Positions 23,282 through 32,639 of a DNA stretch of 64,000 nt are shown here, one piece after another. The translations under genes and the position numbers were made by a program. Source of the stretch: Ischnura elegans. Taxonomy: Eukaryota; Arthropoda; Insecta; Odonata; Coenagrionidae. The stretch is taken from contig NC_060252.1 in the NCBI RefSeq assembly GCF_921293095.1, positions 74,978,866 through 75,042,865 of the forward strand, given 5' to 3'. Position 1 is the first letter of the stretch. Each line of letters opens with the position of its first letter. The notes beneath the pieces are model-generated. The model was not told the origin of the DNA and made no database searches. It was given only the letters and a program-made list of their open reading frames with translations.

Positions 23282-24395
23282 GTCAAGCACCTTCTGATAA
23301 ACAACAGTTTTTGTTTTGTTATCAGGCACAAGATAAAGCGGATGAAGCTAAATAAATATAGCGAAAAGATGCAGTAACGCAGCGAGGGGGGTTTTCGGGG
23401 GTTAAAACCCCCCCAAGAGCTCAGAGAATTTTTTAATAAAAATTTTGTTACTAATATTAGGGGGACGGATGAGTCACAAACAAAACATATTTAACTATTC
23501 AAACAGCCGCAAATCCCACCATTTGGTACCATTAATCTTAAAAAATGCCTGGGGGAGGGCCCTCACACCTCTCGCTTACCTTGACGAGATTTCTATACCC
23601 TATAGACCCGCCAGTATTAGCTGCGCCTTAAACCCCCCTTATTCCTTATCTTTGATTCCTAGCTATGCCCTTAAAGCGAAGGAAGAAATACAGCGGATGA
23701 TTTACCGACTCGTGAACATGTTGCATATAAATGACAATGAGAAAATCATGGTTTTTCATTAGGACATGAGCACAAACATCTCAAAAACTGAAAGACTGAC
23801 CATGCAATTTGTTAATCGTTATCACGAATGCAACACGAATTGGAAATTGAATTTGTTTAAGCTCAAAAGGGCATATAAGTTGGGATATGGAATCTTCGTA
23901 ATGAGAACTTCCTCATCTGTGAATTTTCCTTTGAGTAAAGACGCGTGAATCACTTTCATTATCAGTTTTTTTAATAACCAAACACGTTCCGTTGCATAGT
24001 TTTGGTTGGTTTAGGTTTCGAAAGATGAACATAGAGCCTACATTCAGCTGTAAATCGTGTCTTGGTAAGCCAGGTACGTCCAAGAACTTTAAATATTCAG
24101 ATAGAGAGTTGGTGACTTCGTCTTTGTTTGTTACACACTTAAAAATTTAAATTCATGCAGAGTACCAACTATTTGATCATGATTTACTTAGTTTGAGTCA
24201 TCCACATCTTCGTTCTAGGCCGTCAATATTGCTCGCTCAATCAACCATTTTTGTTTTATGTGGTGATCACTTATATTCTGGAACACTTTGTTGATGAGCT
24301 CACCCTCCGAAGAAACTAATTTGTAAAACATTCCGAGGAAGTGAAATCAAACTGCTCGATTCGTGGACAGGAACACGGACATTACCGATTGTCAA
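23282..24395 (-). pseudogene. Helitron Pif1-like helicase, C-terminal remnant
   Basis: Piecewise translation gives, in order: IGNVRVPVHE and LISLP; then ELINKVFQNIS and WLIERAIL with N.DV; VPGLPRHDLQLNVGSMFI with RNLN and LCNGT; KFTDEEVLI and IPYP; ITINKLHGQSF (cf. the helicase motif TINKAQGQS); and at the end, beyond the inserted MITE, DNKTKTVVYQKVL. This is the standard order of the last third of Helitron RepHel helicases, which unwind DNA during rolling-circle transposition. Several stops and frameshifts are present. The N-terminal Rep nuclease and the Walker A region are missing: upstream of the ISL2EU insertion comes only the Helitron 5' leader. Confidence 0.8.
23372..23673. mobile_element. 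hAT-type MITE inside Helitron helicase
   Basis: The sequence starts CAGTAACGCAGCGAGGGGGG and ends CCTAGCTATGCCCTTA, close to the copy at 4289-4591 in sequence and length. GAGCTCAGAGAA occurs just inside the left end in both. It interrupts the helicase reading frame near its C-terminus. No clear 8-bp target duplication is visible, so the borders carry a few bases of uncertainty. Confidence 0.65.
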
Positions 24396-24603
24396 CAATG
24401 GGGAATTTTCACATTTTTTGAAAACTATGTCAAAATGTAGTAAACCTCTACGAAATAATATCTACCGGGAGAAAATTCAATACAAGCGATAGTTTTCAAG
24501 ATATTAAAGGTCAAAGTGGAGGAGTGGGGGGTGCGAACGAAAGTAGTGTGTCCAAGAGGAGTGACGTCATTTCTCCCCAAACAGAGTTGCTAACGTTCGA
24601 GGC

Positions 24604-24876
24604 GTGGAGTTAGGAGATTGTTGCGGTATACGTACGCCAGGAAGACGGTATGTTTACCTACGTGAAGAGCTGTTAATAATATCGAATAATAAATATTGCG
24701 TGGTGCCTATGCGTTCAAATACATCTCGAAATTCTAATAAAATATTCGTCCTTATGTCGAATAATAAAGCGAGAAGAAAGAAGTGGGTTAAGGCGATGAA
24801 GAGGAAGAACGATCTGTCGACGAAAACGACGGGATTTGTTCGTGAAGATCACTTTACCGTAAGTAATTACGACTGA
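24604..24876 (+). pseudogene. THAP exon of ISL2EU element 2
   Basis: The peptide holds CVVPMRSNTSRNS, NKIFV, RRKKWVKAMKRKN, TKTTGFV and REDHF. A THAP finger would have Cys where MRS has Arg, and Cys-E-D-H-F where it now reads REDHF. Two zinc-binding cysteines are therefore lost (the first pair's second Cys and the last Cys), while the conserved Trp and the HF remain. It stops at CACTTTACC|GTAAGTAATT, a good splice-donor sequence. The domain would bind the transposon ends; in this copy it cannot fold normally. Confidence 0.75.
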
Positions 24877-25574
24877 ATTATGCTGAGAAATGACTTGAGC
24901 GTGTGGTGCGGAGGACGTGCAGTTGCCCTGTTCGCGCAGTACCCGCCTGTCGCTTGCATGCTGTTTTTGCTGATTATCGTAGGTCGACGGCCCTCGTAGT
25001 ACCCGATGTCTTATAATTATTGTATGTTTTGAATTCGTCAATGATTAATCATGATAAGAACACTTAAAGGGTACATACAGTAGGCTACCCTCCCTCTCTC
25101 CGAAATCAATTGATTCACATGCATAGTACAAGTATTCCAACTGAACTCCCTCGAAACCATATTTGCTACCTAGCAGTGTATAATTTGTAAGAAACTCACT
25201 GATGCATAATCACTACCTCCTCAAATCAACTGACTTAGAGCCATAGGAGGAAATACAACCTGAGGAAGTGGTGGAAAGTCGAGGTCAGGAAAAGTCATGC
25301 CAATTGAAACCAGAATCAAAAATTGTTGGTGTTCAGAAAAGAAACCTGTTTCCGCCAATGCTGCTACTTCTCCTATGAATATGATAAGTGACTGACATGG
25401 AATCAGACAGGGAGATATGTAGACAAAGGGTCAAGTATATTGTGTTTTTCTTGGAAAAAAGGCAGCATTGTATTTAAGAGTAGATTGTGAAAATTACTTT
25501 ATTGCTGATATGCTATCAGGAAAGACTGGGTTACCTGTTATTGGTATGTTCAGGAAAATTAGACTCAACAAATC

Positions 25575-26510
25575 CTTCAATATTTTAGCCTAGAAGATCT
25601 CAATGTCCCACCCTCAGCGGCACGATATCTCTCTGCTTCCATTATTCCGGTGGCTAGTCTTTTGAAAAATCTAGTTTTTATGGGTTGAAAAAAATAAGAT
25701 GTTGCATTATATGCCAATTCCCTTTCCTGCTCGCCTTCACATGTAGAGTCAACTATTGATTGTTTAGAAATAGAAATAGAAAAGCCAGGTAACCCAATTT
25801 GGCAAAGTTTAACCTGAATTGGAGCATAAAAAAATAGATCAGTACTCACTGCAGTGAAAGACATTTTCTATTGTATCGATAAGTTCTTTTTACTGCGATC
25901 AGTATAACAAATTGCGCTTAGTTTATTACGCTGCGATATATATAAAGTAAAAAAGTGAATTGCGAAGGAAACTCTAAATCCGTTTTTTTACAGTATTAAT
26001 CAGTGCATTATACTGCTGATTGTGAAGAAAAATAGAAATAATGTTTTTTCAAACGCAATTATTTCAAAAGGAATCATTTTTAACATTACTATAAAATCAA
26101 TGAATTGTTTATAGCTCAAATATTTCTATCTAAACTCAATCAAAAAAAAATAAATCATATGATTCTTCTTTAGAAAATTTCATTTCGAGGGGTAATGATG
26201 GCCGGGCAATAGATAGTGTCATTCGCATAAACTGGATTTCTTGAGCAAATTCTAAAAGGCTGTGGGGTAAAAGTAGATCGCGCGTTCAAACTAACTGTTC
26301 ACTCATTCAGTGGAAAAATTTTAGAGTTAATTAGACCACCAAGAGTTTCCAAGAATGTAGTAGAGAGCTCTCAAGATGAAGTTAAGCTAATTAAGCAAAT
26401 AGAAAGCTTTAGGACCCATGTGGAGAGAGTAATAAGAAAGGTCAGGGAATACAAATTGCTTGTCCTTCATTCCTGCATTGACAACCGTTTGGTGCAAAAA
26501 AGCAGGATTA
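25575..26510 (+). pseudogene. DDE_Tnp_4-type transposase remnant of ISL2EU element 2
   Basis: In changing frames one reads EDLNVPPSAARYLSASI and VASLLKNLVF, then DCLEIEIEKPGNPIWQ near 25750. The Asp in DC.EIEIEKP is the expected first catalytic residue region of DDE_Tnp_4 nucleases. About 400 bp further on, FKLTVHSFSGK, LIRPPRV and HVERVIRKVREYKLL with HSC appear at 26290-26480; these are the last blocks, with the catalytic Glu expected in HVERVIR. The middle (roughly 25860-26170) does not code and may be an insertion or decay. Stops and shifts preclude function. Confidence 0.75.
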
Positions 26511-27149
26511 GAGGATAGCTTTAAAAGACAACCACTTCTACCATAACGATATTCGGATTTTTTAGGAAGCGACGGAAAATACTTTTAATGACTCATTTAT
26601 AACCTTTTTTAAATAAAGATGTATTTTTCATTTAAAAAAACAGCGAGAGATTAGTTGCGCACATAATATTTAATACTATTTAACATAAATGATTGAATTA
26701 TGTCATACGTTTGCTAAAGGGCTTATAATTATTTTGTAGGCTTCTAATAGAAGTTTCATAGCTAACATTAAAAGCTGTATTATCTTATGCTTATGCCTAT
26801 CGCTAAGCAGCCACTATAAAAGCGGCTACAAAAGTTCATAACCTGTCAAAACCTGTACACACTTCAGACAGTATGCATACAGGACACACCTTAAAACTGC
26901 ACATAGTATGATGTGCATAATGTGTACAGAAACATTACCTTAAATCTGTGCACAGAAAGCATTTCACAACATACTGAATCAAAAAGCTGATATCATACAG
27001 AAGGCAAAAAATCATAACTTGTACCATATAAACTATATTTGCACTAACTAGATGCATCAACATTTCATGCAGAAATTTTCAACGGAGGCCGAGTAGCTAC
27101 TACTGTATTCGTAAAAGCTGGTCCAGTAATGCCATAATAAACTAGAAAA

Positions 27150-27385
27150 ACTTACCGCGAAGCCTTCACTTCTCTAAATTCTGCCGCCAAAAAGTCTGGG
27201 TTACTTTTAAAATATAATCCCATCATTATGGAATTCACCTCTGGGAGATTATCGCAACAGCCTTTTAACGAAATCGTCTTCCATTTCGCATATATTCGAT
27301 ATATTCTTGTTCTACGAATACAGAAAATGGATAAAATATACTTGACGTGACTAAATAACGTCATAAAATGTCTGAGAGAAAACAC
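27150..27385 (-). pseudogene. First exon of SWIM/YqaJ-type ORF, ISL2EU element 2
   Basis: On the minus strand the frame ends LPEVNSIMMGLYFKSNPDF, then LAAEFREVKASR. This fits the start of the YqaJ-associated proteins of ISL2EU transposons (LP.V..IM...F..NPD...AE.R.VKA). Directly after AGGCTTCGCG comes GTAAGTTTTT, a textbook splice donor at about 27154. Downstream exons are not recognisable. The gene is convergent to the transposase, as in the other ISL2EU-type element. Confidence 0.65.
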
Positions 27386-28147
27386 GGATTAAAAAAATAC
27401 CGAAATATTCACTTACTCAACGACTGCTTCATTGTAGCTTCCGCGGCCGTACATGCAAAACGAAAACGCCGTAGGGAGAAATTACGTCACCAACAATCAG
27501 AGCTAACTTCGCGTTTACAGACGCATTTCACTGTTTTAAATGAATTTCATGATAAAATCAATGGTTTACGAGAAGTTTGATTGGTGAAAATGGATTCCTG
27601 GTGAAAATTGCTATAAGAATCATATATTATTTCGATGAAAAAAATTTCATGCAACTTCCCCATTGCTTGGAGATTTGTTTACAAACACGGTAGTGGAGTG
27701 TCAACTTGAACTGGGCTTACAATTAGCTCGAATAAAATTTTTTAAATACTATTTCAATATTTTGAATACATATTTAGTAATAAAATTTTTTATTTTTACG
27801 GAGTTCAGGTATTAAATTGGCAAAAAAATAAATAATTTAATTTGTAGTTTTGACCGACTTATCAATTGTTGTTGTGTAACTAACTCCTAAAAACATATCC
27901 CCAAGAAAAAGATGATTTTTTTTACTTTCCCTATTTTTTAATGTCCTATATGTTATCCGGGGCTGAGACGAATCCAAAGAACCTAATATCATTAAAATCG
28001 GTGCAGCCGTTCTCGAGTTATAAGTTTTCTAACTAACACGATTTTCGAATTTTTTCTTTTATATATATAGATTGATTATATTATTACTGGTTAAGGTAAG
28101 TTGAACATAGCTTGCATGGAGCATTTTCAAAGTACTTCGGACGCCTC

Positions 28148-28236
28148 CTCCTTGATAATGGCACAAATTGCCAAAACCATGGTCGGTGTAAATAAAATTT
28201 TGTGAAAACAGACAAGTGGTTTTAATAAGCTGAATC
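28148..28236. mobile_element. Single arm of ACCATGGT hairpin family
   Basis: CCTTGATAATGGCACAAATT, GCCAAAACCATGGTCGG, TAAATAAAATTTTGTG and AAACAGACAAG...TTTTAATAAGCTGAAT match the right arm of the palindrome at 48671-48834. The opposite arm is missing here. It lies just outside the 5' end of the Helitron. Confidence 0.6.
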
Positions 28237-28414
28237 TCCTCTTCCATTATGAATCTCCGTCTTAATAGAATAATAAGGCATATTCTCTTTTATCCGATTT
28301 ATTAATTCTATTCTCTTCCTTCTCCTTCCTTCGTCTTATTTATCTCATTAGTAAAATATATGTGTACAATAATTACACTATCTTAACTGTATGCTGAATG
28401 GTTTTACCAAAGAT

Positions 28415-28640
28415 TCCAAAATGAAAAACGCGTACGCCTTATCATTTACAATCGTAATTAAGCTGTTTTCCTTCATTTTCATTCCTCACAACATAGTGAT
28501 ACGTCTTGATAGAAAGAATTTCCTTCGTGTAAACAAATATTGCAGATTGGGAGATGGTTTGATCCTTATGCGGAGACGCTTTGGCCCCGGAGTGATTGGG
28601 GCAATTGTAAGATGTGACTCCGACCATTCTTCCCTCTAGT
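28415..28640. repeat. Dispersed repeat, related to 20490-20710
   Basis: It shares ATCGTAATTAAGC, GTTTTCCTTCATTTTCATT, GGGAGATGGTTTGATCC and TATGCGGAGACGCTTTG with the 20.5-kb copy. The open frames covering it on both strands (28391-28639 and 28442-28627) are therefore repeat sequence and not host genes. Confidence 0.5.
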
Positions 28641-28859
28641 ACGGTTTTTAACCAGTTTTAACCCAAAGCTGCTTCTGGGAGAAATCATATTTCAATATTT
28701 TTCATTTTGAAAACTTGAAAATTTTGCTCTCAATCATATTTATCGTGGCAGTTAAATATTTCGTAATCATAATTTACCCCATAAAATAATGAGTCGTTCA
28801 TATATTTCTTAAATAGAGCAGAAAATTTATAAATTTTTGATATTGCTCGGAAGCAACAC

Positions 28860-29070
28860 TTGGTCATAATGGGTTAACATCCCCTTCCAGATCTGTACTC
28901 GCTCCAAACCCTCCATAAATTTTCTCCTCCATATCTCATCTTGATCTATCTCTTCGCCCACCATATGTAGCATTTCGTCATTCCTCTTCCTCTCAGTCTA
29001 CTATACCTACTCCATCCTTCTCCACACTCGCATATCACACGTTTATGGTATTTTCTCGTATTCCTTCCTT
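28860..29070 (-). pseudogene. LINE C-terminal remnant
   Basis: The minus-strand frame reads RVWRRME, two stops nearby, then TERKRNDEMLHMVGEE and IDQDEIWRRK. The W.R(R/M)...W(T)...RN.EVL..VGE order is a familiar post-RT region of several arthropod LINE clades. A parallel piece from another copy is on the plus strand at 46030-46250. Stops show decay; the clade is not resolved. Confidence 0.5.
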
Positions 29071-29079
29071 TGATCGTAA

Positions 29080-29880
29080 ATGGATTTTAAATCTAATGAA
29101 GATGTTGAGTCATAAAAATTTCACCTGAATTGTTCTGCAAACGTTACTGCACAATATGTATCGGTCGAGGCATGGTAAAACTTAAGCATAATGAACATAG
29201 CATAAGATTCGCAGCACCGAAAATATATTTCAGGACGCAGGCGTGGTCATAGGAACAGAGGGCATACAGAGGATTCAAGCGACAGCGAAGTTTTTCATCC
29301 AGGATATAAAATCTACTAATGCCATCGACGCGATAGGACGGGTGGCAGAGTATTTCTAGCAGTCTAATCACATTTCCACGGCGCTGCTCACCACTAAAGA
29401 ACTGACAAAGAAAAAGAAAGCGCATGGTGTATAATTAAACAGCGAAACAAAAGGAGTATACATGCTTGTTCTTTTATATAGGCCGCCACATTTCGAAGTA
29501 GATATTATCATAGAGTAAGTATATTACTCTATGATATTATATACCATTTGGAAAATTCAATATCTATATTCAATTCGACAAAAAATATAAAAAATAATAA
29601 TTATTTGGGTACATTTAAATTTCTCATCTATTAATTGGGATTCTTACACTGTAAAACCGAATTCAAGGAATAAGGAAACCAGCGATATCTTACTCAGCGA
29701 ACTTCGAAATCGCTCACTTGCCCCAGCAGTTGACAAGTCTACGAGTGGAAATAAAATATTACACCTTTTAGCAGTAAGCCATTCTAAATTCATAAAACAA
29801 AAAGCAGATTCACCTGTAAAACCAAAACGCAATATTTTTTTATTTTAAAAAAGCAACATCATAAACTTTAGCGAGATGCT
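29080..29880. other. Unassigned stretch
   Basis: Nothing recognisable apart from a small inverted repeat, ATCATAGAGTAAGTATATTACTCTATGAT (centre near 29523). The open frame 29425-29144 on the minus strand has no familiar motif. Confidence 0.4.
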
Positions 29881-29885
29881 TAACG

Positions 29886-32068
29886 ATGCGTACATGGACT
29901 TCGCAGCTAGAGAAGATGATAAAGGCACTGATGTATCAATACTTCTTTGACATTCTACTCCAAGGTGTCAACGAATATATTTCACAAAGTAAAATCCTCG
30001 CTGGTATAAAAGCGATTAAAGGAGGGACATCAGGAAACAAAGAACATATTACAACTCGTTCAAAACGTCCATTATATGAGGTGAAAAATCGAAGGAAGTT
30101 GGAGCAAAATAATGTGACACTGCGCAACGCTCATAAACCAAGAAATCAATGCCTACTGCACTGCAAAATTTAAAGAGAAAAGCACTCGGGGAATAACTCG
30201 AAGAATATCCGAAATATTTTTGGTCATATGCAACAAAGATTCAGGGCAAATCATCCGTCGATTCGTTGTTCAATGAAGATGGTTAACTTGTCACAGAAAA
30301 TATTGATAAGGCTAGCACGTTAAATTCCCACTTCGAAAGTTTAGCACGAATTAGCAACAATCGATAAAAATAGGGCAATATACCAATAGACTGGAAAATT
30401 GCAAACGCAACACCGATATTCAAGAAGCGAAGCAGGCACGACCCGGAGAACTATATACCAATTTCATTAGTATCGATTATAGGCAAAACAATCGAACACA
30501 TCGTCGTTAGTAATGCCCCGTTCAGATAACGATTATCCCAGCGATCGTCCTAACGAGAGTTGGCAGAACTAGTTGTGTGTATGCATGTCCGGACAATAGT
30601 TCACGTAGCTCCGAACGTTGCCACTTTACCATGGTTAGGCGTTGTAAAACCGGAAGAGGACGTGACAAGAGAGGGGCGAAACATTTGCAAAGCTCCCATC
30701 GCTCCATTTTATTTCATGGAATTGTCCAAACAAGGAAGAATATGGTCGGAAGAAAAATTATAAGTTAAATAAACGTTGAACACAGTAATTCTTAACCCTC
30801 CATACCTCAACAGCTTTGCTAACCGTCAATTTCTCGTTCACTTTAGATTTCAGCACTGGAGGGCAGCATAGTCTTTAATCATCGTTGAGTGGATGCACGA
30901 TAGTTCCAACGATCTATAATATTTTATGAGCTGAGAGTTGTTGGCGTCAGCATTTGCAATATACGCAGCCACCTTGACCATGCTGAAAAGATTTATATCA
31001 GAATAAGTTGTATTATCAATCCTGAGATCTTCTGTTTCGTCATCTTTTGACCTCGAGGTCATGAATTTCTACGCCCAAAAAACAAGGAACTTCATGGTTT
31101 AGGATAAGGGCACTACATATAAGACGATCAATTCCATCCCATAGAGAGCTGATTTCTGTTGCCGCTTCGGTCGCAATTTAATCGGTTTTCAAAAATGTCC
31201 GCGGCTATCCACTTTTTACCGGTATTTTTCATTATTCTGCTAGTAATTTCAAGAGATATCATTGAAAAGTTATAAACTTGATACATCATATCAGCGATTC
31301 CAACGATCGCTGGAACAATCCTGATCTGAATGACGCATAAGTAATATTGTGACTTTCCTGGACAGTAGTAACGTCCTCAAAGCTGCTTCCAGAAGGGTAG
31401 ATCATGCGAAACATAGCTCATGCTCTTTATTCATGGCGTTCTTAAAACTTGTGAATCGAAAATACAAGTTGACCCATTTTTTTTTTCAAGATTTTAAGAA
31501 ATCTTTCGACCCTGCTCCTCAGAAAAATAATCACATAGAAATTACAGTCATGCGGGTTACATTAAAACAGCAGTAGACTGAATGCGCGACTTTATGAGTG
31601 ATCAAAAAAAAGAAGTAGAATAGCTCCTGACGGAATAAGCGCGGATATAGTTAATGAGATATAAGGAGTTCCACACGGAAGCGTAACCGGCCCCCTTTTT
31701 TCATTATATGCTCCCGAATTAGCTGTAAAATAAGTTAATTTACTGACGACGCTGTCATCTATTGGGAAATAGTGACTACTCTTGCTTTGAAATTCCATTG
31801 TCCGATTAAAATAACTTTCATGTATGGAGCCAAGAGTGGAGACTAACTTCCTCTGAGAAAATGCACGGCGGTTCATTTCTTGCGTGGGTCGTCCAACCAC
31901 GAATATTACAAAAGAGGATCCTCATATCGGCCACTAAAGGTGTTGTCACCCATTGCGCATTTAAATGGGTTTACGAGAGTCGCCACTCGCGTCGCTGATG
32001 GACAGATTGATCCGAGTTCCACTGGGAAATATGGGCGTTCACCTAAATTTATATACATGATGATGTGA
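29886..32068 (+). pseudogene. LINE reverse transcriptase, split and decayed
   Basis: The RT core can be followed in pieces: SSVDSLFNEDG and HFESL (about 30250-30345); DWKIANATPIFKK, HDPENYIPISL and GKTIEH (30390-30505), the first RT motifs; then, after a Harbinger-like insertion (30514-31337), FLDSSNVL and DFKKSFDPAPQ (the Asp of motif A, about 31485); GVPHGSVTGP (31670) and FTDDAVIY (motif C, with FADD changed to FTDD, near 31740). Finally KCTAVHFLRGSSNHEY lies at 31862. It is a CR1/Jockey-like element, probably the family of 15420-16080. Many stops are present. The open frame 29886-30173 is the region upstream of the RT. Confidence 0.75.
30514..31337. mobile_element. PIF/Harbinger-like insertion in LINE RT
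   Basis: The left end TGCCCCGTTCAGATAACG and the right end (reverse complement TGCGTCATTCAGATCAGG) are inverted repeats that stay similar for about 40 bp, including CCAGCGATCGT on both sides. TAA flanks both ends (30511-30513 and 31338-31340), the usual 3-bp target duplication of Harbinger. It separates HIVVSN from TFLDSSNVL of the LINE RT. The 824-bp body has a minus-strand open frame (31062-30850) of 70 codons that I do not recognise. A partial inverted copy is at 32060-32414. Confidence 0.65.
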
Positions 32069-32414
32069 TCTATCAAATTCATAACTTTTTTAATGATATT
32101 CCTCTCAATTATAAACATAATAATGCAAAATACTTGTGAAAAGTGGATCGCAGCAGACATTTTTGAAAACCGATTAAATTGCGACCAAAGCGGCAACAGA
32201 AATCAGCTTTTTAAGGGATGGAATTAATCCTCTTATATGTAGTGCCCTTATCCTAAACCATGAAGTCCCTTATTTTTTGGGAGTGGATATTAATGACCTC
32301 GAGGTCTAAAGATGGCAAAAATAGAATATCTCAGAATTGATAAGGTGACTTAATCGGAATAAATATATTCAGCACGGTCAAGGTGGCTGTCTAGAAGGCA
32401 AATGCTGAGGCTAA
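32060..32414. mobile_element. Partial inverted copy of the Harbinger-like element
   Basis: The reverse complement of this segment aligns with 30943-31292 for about 350 bp. Shared words include GTTTAGGATAAGGGCACTAC, GACCTCGAGGTCAT, GATTTCTGTTGCCGCTT and GCAATTTAATCGGTTTTC. Neither TIR is present, so it is truncated on both sides. With the intact copy it forms a long inverted repeat around 31293-32059. Confidence 0.7.
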
Positions 32415-32439
32415 CATTGAAACTATCACCTTATATAAT

Positions 32440-32632
32440 AATAATAATTTCGTCTTTATTTTTTCAAGTGAATTTAGGACGAAGTTGTCCTCTATTACAA
32501 TAAACTTTATTGTCAATCAAAAACATCCATGCCCTAAATGGTGGTCAATCCACCAAGGCGGTATTCGAACCCGCGACCTCTAGGTTAGCATTCGGGGACT
32601 TTACCCCGGCGCCACCGATTATAGATTAGGCC
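32440..32632 (-). mobile_element. tRNA-derived SINE (family 1)
   Basis: On the minus strand the head reads GGTGGCGCCGGGGTAAAGTC, then CGCGGGTTCGAATACCGCC; GGTTCGAAT is a near-perfect Pol III B box, and GGGGTAAAGTCC sits at the A-box position. The body has GGGCATGGATGTTT, also found in 35640-35840, and the 3' end is an ATT-repeat tail (32440-32456). It does not form a complete tRNA. Confidence 0.75.
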
Positions 32633-32639
32633 AAACGTC

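Larger units (their letters stand above)
24400..27661. mobile_element. ISL2EU-type DNA transposon 2, inside Helitron
   Basis: Ends CAATGGGGAATTTTCAC (24396 on) and, reverse-complemented, CAATGGGGAAGTTGCA (27665 back) are inverted repeats. If the element starts at GGGG, both sides carry AT (24398-24399 and 27662-27663) as a 2-bp target duplication. Plus-strand THAP and DDE_Tnp_4 remnants and the first exon of a minus-strand SWIM/YqaJ-type ORF lie inside, giving the same gene pair as the element at 6989-11068 but with different TIRs. The Helitron helicase starts again right beyond the left end. All frames are broken. Confidence 0.75.
22672..28071 (-). mobile_element. Helitron, 5.4 kb, with nested insertions
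   Basis: Read on the minus strand, the element starts TCTATATATATAAAAG after an A (28071-28056). Next comes a Helitron-like leader (AACTCGAGAACGGCTGCACC). It ends GCGGTACGAAGTTCGCCGGG, then TCAGCTAG before a T (22672). TC at the start, CTAG at the end, an A|T insertion site and an end-proximal short hairpin are the Helitron signature. The C-terminal part of a Pif1-like helicase lies in the right frame and order. A hAT MITE (23372-23673) and an ISL2EU-type element (24400-27661) sit inside it. I find no Rep domain, so this copy is not autonomous. Confidence 0.8.

Noticed and set aside
24604-24876. Intact host THAP gene
   Set aside because: Two zinc-binding cysteines are replaced and the exon lies between transposon TIRs with transposase blocks downstream.
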